A stretch of 7,117 nucleotides of DNA from Pseudomonadota bacterium (GTDB lineage: Bacteria > Myxococcota > Bradymonadia > UBA4248): contig JAGACY010000175.1 in the NCBI GenBank assembly GCA_017613855.1, positions 1-7,117 of the forward strand, written 5' to 3'. The position numbers and the translations under genes are program-made. The notes under the pieces are model-generated. The model had not been told where the DNA came from. It worked only from the letters and a program-made list of their open reading frames with translations, and made no database searches. Shown in pieces: positions 1 through 4,698 of this stretch (positions are counted from its first letter, which is position 1; each line of letters starts with the position of its first letter).

Positions 1-123
1 AATGGTTTCTTTTTCCGGGGCCTTGGGAGCTTTCTTCTTTGGGGCTGCACTGGCAGCGGTTGCCAAAGAGACCCATAATAGAAACATGAGGATGAAGGAT
101 ATCCAGTGTTTACGCCAGTGCAT
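1..123 (-). CDS. N-terminus of an exported Lys/Pro-rich protein (cut by the window edge)
   Basis: An open minus-strand frame starts at ATG 123-121 and runs off the left edge, showing 41 residues. It begins MHWRKHWISFILMFLLW and continues through SLATAASA, followed by APKKKAPKAPEKETI. This is a textbook Sec signal peptide: basic n-region (R4, K5), hydrophobic core at about residues 8-20, and an AxA-type site (ASA) predicted to be cleaved after residue 26. The mature start is Lys/Pro/Ala-rich, as in flexible periplasmic linkers. An in-frame TAG at 141-139 rules out a longer form; M13 is an alternative start but would lose the basic n-region. No convincing Shine-Dalgarno is visible, and a TATAAT word overlaps the ATG, so initiation may be weak or leaderless. 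The function cannot be identified from this fragment. It lies downstream of the 764-residue gene on the same strand but behind a probable terminator, so co-transcription is doubtful. Confidence 0.65.
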   Translation of the reverse strand, partial: MHWRKHWISFILMFLLWVSLATAASAAPKKKAPKAPEKETI

Positions 124-201
124 TATAATCGACCATTGCTAAAATAAAAGACGCGCCTCAAAAGGTGCCCAAGACATGTACCATATCTCGCCATTCCAGG
201 C

Positions 202-231
202 AAAAAAACGGCGCGTACGCAAGTAGCGCCG
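202..231 (-). terminator. Probable Rho-independent terminator of the 764-residue gene
   Basis: Read on the minus strand, CGGCGC (231-226), an 11-nt loop, and GCGCCG (214-209) form a perfect all-GC 6-bp stem, followed at once by seven T (208-202). This is the classic intrinsic terminator layout. It lies about 150 nt beyond the stop codon of the minus-strand gene and before the next minus-strand start at 123. The stem is short, and two further hairpins sit upstream of it without T-runs. Confidence 0.65.
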
Positions 232-234
232 GTA

Positions 235-291
235 GGCCGGGCGTATGATAAAAGCCCGGCCCGGGCCGCCGTATTCCCAAAAAGGCGGCCC
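235..291. repeat. Two adjacent GC-rich hairpins sharing a palindromic junction
   Basis: GGCCGGGC at 235-242 pairs with GCCCGGCC at 254-261 across an 11-nt loop. GGGCCGCC at 263-270 pairs with GGCGGCCC at 284-291 across a 13-nt loop. The junction 257-268 (CGGCCCGGGCCG) is itself a perfect 12-bp palindrome, so alternative pairings are possible. On the minus strand both loops begin with a T-run and end in ATAC. Neither hairpin is followed by a T-run on either strand, so they are not simple terminators. They resemble REP-like or other palindromic intergenic elements, but family membership needs a genome search. Confidence 0.7.
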
Positions 292-380
292 ACCAAAAAA
301 AACGCCGTTTAACGCGAATAAAAAAATCGTTCAAAGCCGGACAAGCCAATTCCCCGGCAAATCAATTCCTATTCACACAA

Positions 381-2675
381 TCAAAAAACGACATCGACGA
401 ATTCGAACAAATACAAACGATAAACCGTATCGGTGACATTTTTTTTGCCCGAAATGCGCAGCTCAGGAAGCAGTTTGGGCATACGAAGTGCTGCCAGTAA
501 ATCGCTCTCGTGAGGATTGAGTTGTATGGAATAATTGAGCGGCGTTCGATTGGAACGTGAAGCAAATCTAAATGAACGAAACGCCTGGGGTGGCAAAATA
601 ACATCTGCATTATCGCGTACAGTCACAAACAGATAAGGCAAAATGTTCAAAGTATGTTCAGGCCGGCTGTTGACAAGTTTTTGCCATTCCGACGGCACAT
701 TCCTGAAAACATGCGTCGGACAGCCTTCAAAGCGAAGGATATCCCGCAGTGTTTGCGGAAACAGATCCTCACACAATCGTACCATCAACGATTCCAAATG
801 CAGTGAGGACAGAGCGTCCGAAAGCGTGACATTTTTCTTGAGCAGCGCGAGAATCTCCGTTTTGGGCATCTGATAGTTACTGGCCATTTTATGAATGAAC
901 GATGGCGCATCCATAAACTGCCCACCCGGAATATATTCTACCCACGCGGCAATGCCCGCTTGCAGAACGATAATCATGAAATCACAATCTTTTCGGATAA
1001 TGATAGTATAGGAATCACCCGACATGTGGGATTGATGAATGAGATTAAGCAGCCACGTAATTTGAAAATTCGTACGAATGATTGATTCATTGACAGTCGG
1101 CTGAATGAGCGATGGCGAGTGAGGCACGGGATCGATGAGACCACTCATGATTTCAGGCGAAACATTGAGCGTATTTTCAACTTCATCATCATCCATAAGT
1201 GCCGGAACAGGCATCATCTCGACACTTTTTCCGACCACCTGTTCTGCTTGTTTTATCGGCTCTGAAAACGCATTCCCCACCGGCGCATCTATCGATTGAG
1301 TGATTTTATCGGACGAAACATCATCACTAACGACTGGCAGAGATTGGGACAGGTGTTTCAGGGGGTAAACATCAGCACTTGCATCTGCAGGCTGTACCAG
1401 GTTCTGAGCATCCGAACGTTCGTGGACGATAACATTGGAAACTTCCCGAACCTGCGAATCAGAACGCGGCGTATTGACACGTGGCTGAGAATCCGAGTGA
1501 GGTGAGCGTACAACCGGACGAATGGCTCGTCCTTTTGAATCAGAACGTGGCGCATTCGAAGTAATGATGCGGCCTTGTGAATCTGACTGTACGGCACCGT
1601 CAGATGACCGAACAGCTCGAACCTGGGAATCGGAGTGGACAGTTGGAACTGCCGGACGCGTTGCACGCTCATTTACATCGGAATGATACGCATCCGAATT
1701 ATGGATGCGGCCTTGTGAATCTGACTGTACACCACTGTCAGATGACCGAATCGCTCGGACCTGGGAATCGGAATGAACTGTTGGAACCTCAGGAAGCGTT
1801 GCACGCACGTTCGCATCGGGATGATGTGCATTCGAACTATGGATGCGGTCTTGTGAATCTGATTGCTGAGGAGAAGAATGATAATGCGATTCATGTGCCT
1901 GTGACGCATGAGAGGAATGTCGAATCCGATTCTGAATTCTGGACGGAGTTTCCCTCATGCCGGATGACCGGGGATTGGAATCAGACTGCATGCTCTCCTG
2001 AACATTCGAATTTGCCTGTGGCTCCTTTGGAGTGGGAGCATTGGAACGAGAAGGATACGCACCTCGGCTGCGACGCGACATCCGGTTATCCCGACGGGCA
2101 AGATCATCACGAGGCTGTTCCTGAGCTGTTTCCTGAAGACGTGAGAGTGGTATGGCACGAGAGGTACTGATGACAATATCTTCGACTTCCTGTCTGAAAT
2201 TATCGACAGGAACCTGAAGCGACTGGGAAACGATTTGACTTATGCCGGAATTCAATACCAGGCTGGAAACACTTTGTTGAAGACTTTTCGAATTCTGAAG
2301 ATATGGCTGGACGATCTCATCGAAAAACTGAATAAAATCGAGCCGCTTAAACGGTCTTTCAATGACGTGTTTAAAAAAACATTCGTCAATACTCGCCGGC
2401 AAATAGGGAGCCAGCGTCGTCGGCTGAACCGACATCAGAATACAACGCTCTGGTGCCTTCAAATACTGAGGAATGACGCTTTGAAGAAAGGGCAGTTTCT
2501 CGGGATTACGCGACATATCGAGAACAATAACTACGGGATGTCGGCATGCATTGAGCACCGCTGCAATCTGATCGAGGGATTCAAGATAAACGAGTTTTAA
2601 GCCATATTGCTCAAACTGCTTACCTAAAATGGCTCGAACGGTTGGATTGGCATCAAAATATACAATCTCGCTCAT
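381..2675 (-). CDS. Receiver-like regulator with a long repeat-rich linker and a possible DUF4388-type C-terminal region
   Basis: A 764-residue protein with no signal peptide or membrane segment, so probably cytoplasmic. Residues 1-125 read as a CheY-type receiver: IVYFDAN with one acidic residue (D8) where most receivers have two, VIVLDMS with a putative phospho-acceptor D53, S82 at the conserved Thr/Ser position, and IERPF with R108 where the usual Lys-Pro has Lys. The altered acidic pair and Lys suggest a weak or phosphorylation-independent receiver. Residues ~185-530 are Ser/Asp/Arg/His/Gln-rich and probably disordered, with recurring SDSQxR motifs in a 46-residue repeat. Residues ~535-764 look folded; the start (LLNLIHQSHMSGD, then a beta-like stretch and a Gly) recalls DUF4388/PATAN domains, and the end looks winged-helix-like. 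These C-terminal assignments are tentative. There is no HTH, kinase or output enzyme motif. The start at 2675 is the only in-frame ATG before the receiver and has just a weak GGA upstream. It diverges from the pseudouridine synthase gene. Confidence 0.85.
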   Translation of the reverse strand: MSEIVYFDANPTVRAILGKQFEQYGLKLVYLESLDQIAAVLNACRHPVVIVLDMSRNPEKLPFLQSVIPQYLKAPERCILMSVQPTTLAPYLPASIDECFFKHVIERPFKRLDFIQFFDEIVQPYLQNSKSLQQSVSSLVLNSGISQIVSQSLQVPVDNFRQEVEDIVISTSRAIPLSRLQETAQEQPRDDLARRDNRMSRRSRGAYPSRSNAPTPKEPQANSNVQESMQSDSNPRSSGMRETPSRIQNRIRHSSHASQAHESHYHSSPQQSDSQDRIHSSNAHHPDANVRATLPEVPTVHSDSQVRAIRSSDSGVQSDSQGRIHNSDAYHSDVNERATRPAVPTVHSDSQVRAVRSSDGAVQSDSQGRIITSNAPRSDSKGRAIRPVVRSPHSDSQPRVNTPRSDSQVREVSNVIVHERSDAQNLVQPADASADVYPLKHLSQSLPVVSDDVSSDKITQSIDAPVGNAFSEPIKQAEQVVGKSVEMMPVPALMDDDEVENTLNVSPEIMSGLIDPVPHSPSLIQPTVNESIIRTNFQITWLLNLIHQSHMSGDSYTIIIRKDCDFMIIVLQAGIAAWVEYIPGGQFMDAPSFIHKMASNYQMPKTEILALLKKNVTLSDALSSLHLESLMVRLCEDLFPQTLRDILRFEGCPTHVFRNVPSEWQKLVNSRPEHTLNILPYLFVTVRDNADVILPPQAFRSFRFASRSNRTPLNYSIQLNPHESDLLAALRMPKLLPELRISGKKNVTDTVYRLYLFEFVDVVF
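1449..1862 (-). repeat. 138-bp tandem repeat inside the regulator linker (about three units)
   Basis: The linker carries a 138-bp (46-residue) direct repeat. Units, in minus-strand order, are 1862-1725, 1724-1587 and 1586-1449 (protein residues 272-317, 318-363 and 364-409). On the plus strand the shared word (g)g(c/t)cttgtgaatctga recurs at 1571, 1709 and 1847, exactly 138 bp apart. The first two units share RIH-S-A-H, RAT-P-VPTV, HSDSQVRA and RSSD blocks in register. The third keeps SDSQGRI and SD but has diverged after that. The period is a multiple of three, so unit gain or loss keeps the frame. Confidence 0.85.
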
Positions 2676-2710
2676 TGCATTATTCCATCATCAGGACATC
2701 CATTTGCCCC

Positions 2711-2736
2711 CCTTCAATCTATCGTTAGTTTGAAGG
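2711..2736. promoter_or_regulatory. 26-bp interrupted dyad upstream of the regulator gene (possible operator or leader hairpin)
   Basis: CCTTCAA (2711-2717) and TTGAAGG (2730-2736) are perfect inverted repeats. Inside them CTA (2719-2721) and TAG (2726-2728) continue the symmetry around a TCGT centre, with only 2718/2729 mismatched. The site lies 36-61 bp upstream of the minus-strand start at 2675. It could be an operator for a dimeric regulator, possibly autoregulatory, or a hairpin in the 5' leader. No T-run follows the stem on the minus strand, so it is unlikely to be a terminator in that direction. Confidence 0.4.
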
Positions 2737-2756
2737 AATGCCAACATTTTTAATAG

Positions 2757-2853
2757 CGGCCGGGCTATTTCGCTTTGGGACGGCACCACGGTCCCGCCCG
2801 CAAAGCGAAATACGCCGCGGCGCATTGGCTATGCCTGCGGCATACGCCAATGC
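2757..2853. repeat. Cluster of strong palindromes in the divergent intergenic region
   Basis: Three consecutive symmetric elements fill this stretch. TATTTCGCTTTG (2766-2777) pairs perfectly over 12 bp with 2801-2812, with a small GGAC/GTCC stem (2778-2781/2791-2794) in its loop. CGCCGCGGCG (2813-2822) is a perfect 10-bp palindrome. GCATTGGC (2822-2829) pairs with GCCAATGC (2846-2853), continued inward by TATGCC/GGCATA (2830-2835/2839-2844) with one bulged C at 2845 and a 3-nt loop. The segment opens with GGCCGGGC (2758-2765), an 8-mer also found at 235-242. Such density of structure resembles a dispersed palindromic element rather than a single terminator; no T-runs follow the stems. Its span over the spacer makes an effect on either divergent promoter possible. 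Confidence 0.7.
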
Positions 2854-2942
2854 CTGCATATTAATGGCATTTCTCAATGAAATCCTCTTCACCTTGTGGT
2901 AGAGTGCTTCACCGTTCGGGTGCAGGCCCGCTATTTTGTGTG

Positions 2943-2966
2943 ATGGAGTTTTCTCCATAAAGAAGG
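2943..2966 (+). promoter_or_regulatory. Leader hairpin followed by the Shine-Dalgarno of the pseudouridine synthase gene
   Basis: ATGGAG (2943-2948), a TTTT loop and CTCCAT (2953-2958) form a perfect 6-bp hairpin ending one base before AAGAAGG (2960-2966), a good Shine-Dalgarno six bases ahead of ATG 2973. A smaller stem, CGGG/CCCG (2917-2920/2927-2930), lies just upstream. The hairpin does not cover the ribosome binding site, so it may keep the site accessible, stabilise the 5' end or act in regulation; this is inference. The Shine-Dalgarno fixes the start codon. Confidence 0.5.
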
Positions 2967-2972
2967 TACTCA

Positions 2973-4505
2973 ATGTCAAACGATAAAAAAGCTCCTCAAG
3001 AGGGCATTCGAATTCAAAAATTTCTCAGTCTTGCTGGTATCGCCAGCCGAAGACATGCCGAAGAACTCATTGAACAGGGACGCGTTAAAGTCAGCGGACG
3101 CGTCATCACCGAAATGGGCGTGCATGTCATCCCCGGAAAAAGCCGGGTCGAAGTCGATAATAAACCGGTCTTTTATTCCGAAGAACGCAATTACATCCTG
3201 TTCCACAAACCCGCAGAATGCATCACTACACTCGACGATCCGGAACATCGCACGACTGTCATCGATTTGCTTCCCAAATCCATGCCGCGTGTTTTCCCGG
3301 TGGGCCGCCTCGACTGGGATACCGAAGGACTCCTGCTTTTGACCAATGACGGCGATCTGGCTTTTCGGCTGACACATCCTGGAGCTAAAGTACCTCGGGT
3401 CTATCATGCCAAAGTACGCGGAGAACTCAAAGATACCTCCCCTGAATTCAAAAAACTTCAATTCGGCATTGAACTCGAAGACGGACTCGCCAAACCCGAT
3501 CGCGTGTCCATTCTCAAGTTTACCGGAAACAATACCTGGATCGAAATTGAACTGCATATCGGGCGCAACCGCATCGTCCGCAGAATGTGCGATGCCATTG
3601 GCTATCCCGTCATGAAACTCCGCCGCGTGGCCTTCGGAAACCTGACACTCGATGGTTTGGCACTCGGTGCTTTTCGCGACTTGACCGAGGCTGAAGTTGC
3701 CTCACTCTATGCACAAGTCGGAGAACTTGGTGACGTGCCCATCGTCAGATCCAAAACGGGAATCCGATACGCACGGGGATTTAACCCCAAAGAACGTACC
3801 ATGCCGCGTCAGGTTGCACCATCCAAAGAAAAACTCGAACGAGAAGACGAAACTCGCAAGCTTCGCATCGAAAAGCGTACACGGCCATCGCGGTTTAAAA
3901 TCGAAGATAAACCAGAAAGACGCCGTCCGCAACGCGATACAGCACCCCGTTATGAGCATGATGACAAACGTGCTTTCCATGCAAGCTGGGATGACAAAGG
4001 CACGGTTCAGGATGAAAAGCGCGAAGAAAGAAGAAGTTTCCCGAGAAATGAAAAGCGTGACGAAAGACGAAGTTTCCCGAGAAATGAAAAGCGCGAAGAA
4101 AGAAGAAGTTTCCCGAGAGATGAAAAACGCGAAGAAAGAAGAAGTTTCCCAAGGGATGAAAAACGCGGAGAAAAACGTAGTTTTCCAAGGGATGAAAAGC
4201 GCGAAGAAAGAAAAAGTTTCCCGAGAGATGAAAAGCGAGACGAAAAACGAAGTTTCCCGAGAAATGACAAACGGGACGAAAAACGAAGTTTCCCGAGAGA
4301 TGAAAAACGCGAAGAAAAACGCCGTTTCCCAAGGAATGACAAACGGGACGAAAAACGTAGTTTCCCGAGAGATGAAAAACACGAAGAAAGAAGAAGCTTC
4401 CCGCGCAATGAACGCCGCGATGATCATGCAACACGCCATGATGGCGGAGATTCGGGCAAAAAACGTCCCTTTGCAAAAGGTGTAAAACCAAAAGGGCGAA
4501 GATAA
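2973..4505 (+). CDS. rluB: RluB/RsuA-family ribosomal RNA pseudouridine synthase with a repeat-rich basic C-terminal tail
   Basis: A 510-residue cytoplasmic enzyme expected to convert a uridine in rRNA to pseudouridine. Residues ~12-70 form an S4 RNA-binding domain (IRIQKFLSLAGIASRRHAEE, then GRVKVSG). Residues ~72-245 are the synthase domain: FHKP at 78-80, catalytic D114 in GRLDWDTEGLLLLTNDGDL, RVYHAKVRG, and GRNRIVRRM (197-205). Sequence and domain order fit RluB best (23S U2605 in E. coli), but RsuA and RluF share the layout, so the target nucleotide is unproven. E. coli RluB is about 290 residues and also has a basic tail; here the tail runs from ~255 to 510, making the protein unusually long. 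It contains eleven 12-residue EKREERRSFPRD-type units (348-479) and ends in KGVKPKGRR. The tail is probably disordered and may add RNA or ribosome affinity (inference). AAGAAGG six bases upstream supports the start. The gene diverges from the receiver-like gene, and 193 bp separate it from the TPR gene downstream. Confidence 0.92.
   Translation: MSNDKKAPQEGIRIQKFLSLAGIASRRHAEELIEQGRVKVSGRVITEMGVHVIPGKSRVEVDNKPVFYSEERNYILFHKPAECITTLDDPEHRTTVIDLLPKSMPRVFPVGRLDWDTEGLLLLTNDGDLAFRLTHPGAKVPRVYHAKVRGELKDTSPEFKKLQFGIELEDGLAKPDRVSILKFTGNNTWIEIELHIGRNRIVRRMCDAIGYPVMKLRRVAFGNLTLDGLALGAFRDLTEAEVASLYAQVGELGDVPIVRSKTGIRYARGFNPKERTMPRQVAPSKEKLEREDETRKLRIEKRTRPSRFKIEDKPERRRPQRDTAPRYEHDDKRAFHASWDDKGTVQDEKREERRSFPRNEKRDERRSFPRNEKREERRSFPRDEKREERRSFPRDEKRGEKRSFPRDEKREERKSFPRDEKRDEKRSFPRNDKRDEKRSFPRDEKREEKRRFPRNDKRDEKRSFPRDEKHEERRSFPRNERRDDHATRHDGGDSGKKRPFAKGVKPKGRR
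4014..4409 (+). repeat. 36-bp tandem repeat, 11 copies, coding for the 12-residue tail units
   Basis: Eleven 36-bp units fit exactly into 396 bp with no indels. The consensus is EKREERRSFPRD: the first half varies between E/D and R/K, while FPR is invariant and SFPR is present in all but unit 9 (RFPR). Units 1 and 3, and units 8 and 10, differ from each other by a single base, two units apart, which suggests recent duplication of 72-bp blocks. Changes between units are mostly synonymous or charge-conserving. A partial unit (ERRDD) follows. Confidence 0.95.
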
Positions 4506-4526
4506 ATTTGGCTATGTATGACGAGA

Positions 4527-4609
4527 GTGTTGGTAAACCTGGAGCTTAGAGCTTAGAGCTTGGAGTGAGTCTATGCTCAAAGCTCAGGTTCTTATGCTAT
4601 GCCCAACAC
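4527..4609. repeat. Extended imperfect stem-loop between the synthase and TPR genes
   Basis: GTGTTGG (4527-4533) pairs with CCAACAC (4603-4609). After an asymmetric internal loop, AACCTGGAGCTT (4536-4547) pairs with AAGCTCAGGTT (4580-4590) with one bulged G. The apical loop contains the remaining heptamer copies. It starts 22 nt after the synthase stop codon and is not followed by a T-run directly, so it may be a 3'-end stabiliser, a processing site or part of an untranslated RNA rather than a classical terminator. The role is inference. Confidence 0.45.
4542..4562. repeat. Three tandem copies of a GAGCTTA heptamer
   Basis: GAGCTTA, GAGCTTA and GAGCTTG follow each other without gaps. The first copy also forms part of the left arm of the surrounding stem-loop. 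A 7-bp period outside coding sequence is a candidate for slippage variation. Its short length makes function uncertain. Confidence 0.6.
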
Positions 4610-4698
4610 AATGGCCGTACACGACCTAAGTATTGTTTAATTTTTGGTTTTCTCTTTTATGAGACATGGCCTTCTTATAAGGTATATAAACAATCGGA

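Larger units (their letters stand above)
124..380. other. Non-coding spacer with a three-hairpin GC-rich array
   Basis: This spacer lies between two minus-strand genes. It contains three adjacent perfect inverted repeats: 209-214/226-231, 235-242/254-261 and 263-270/284-291. An 8-bp pair at 206-213/303-310 (AAACGGCG/CGCCGTTT) encloses the whole set. Short frames cross it on both strands, including a TTG-started 63-codon minus frame from 349 and a minus frame at 139-330 with no usual start codon. Their aromatic- and Gly/Pro/Arg-rich translations follow from the palindromes, and they lack good starts, so I do not call a gene. I see nothing else at 124-200 or 311-380. Confidence 0.6.

Noticed and set aside
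1577..2170. 197-codon plus-strand frame antisense to the regulator linker
   Set aside because: It mirrors the 138-bp repeat on the opposite strand. The minus frame carries recognisable folded ends and spans 764 codons, so it is the real gene.
2917..2940. Possible terminator (CGGG/CCCG stem followed by CTATTTT)
   Set aside because: The stem is only 4 bp and the T-run is short. It lies in the leader of the synthase gene, so attenuation is conceivable but not supported.
2725..2979. 84-codon minus-strand frame in the divergent spacer
   Set aside because: It runs through the palindrome cluster and overlaps the synthase start. The peptide has no recognisable domain, and its composition is dictated by the inverted repeats.
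2976..3557. 193-codon antisense frame over the S4 and synthase domains
   Set aside because: It lies opposite well-conserved coding sequence and shows no family motif or start signal.
4014..4409. CRISPR-like array because of a regular 36-bp period
   Set aside because: The units are contiguous without unique spacers, keep the reading frame and encode a conserved 12-residue motif, so this is a coding tandem repeat.
3697..4485. 262-codon plus-strand frame overlapping the synthase tail
   Set aside because: It is a shadow of the 36-bp repeat in another frame: its Lys/Glu-rich repeats arise from the same DNA, and it has no ribosome binding site. The S4 and synthase motifs fix the real frame.
3702..4491. 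Three antisense frames over the synthase tail (133, 198 and 245 codons)
   Set aside because: Their repeated Ser/Phe-rich translations come from the same 36-bp period, which lacks stops on the opposite strand. No start signals or independent motifs were seen.
4633..4690. Sigma-70 promoter for the TPR gene
   Set aside because: Several -10-like words exist (TATAAG, TATAAA), but none has a good -35 box at proper spacing, so no specific promoter is called.
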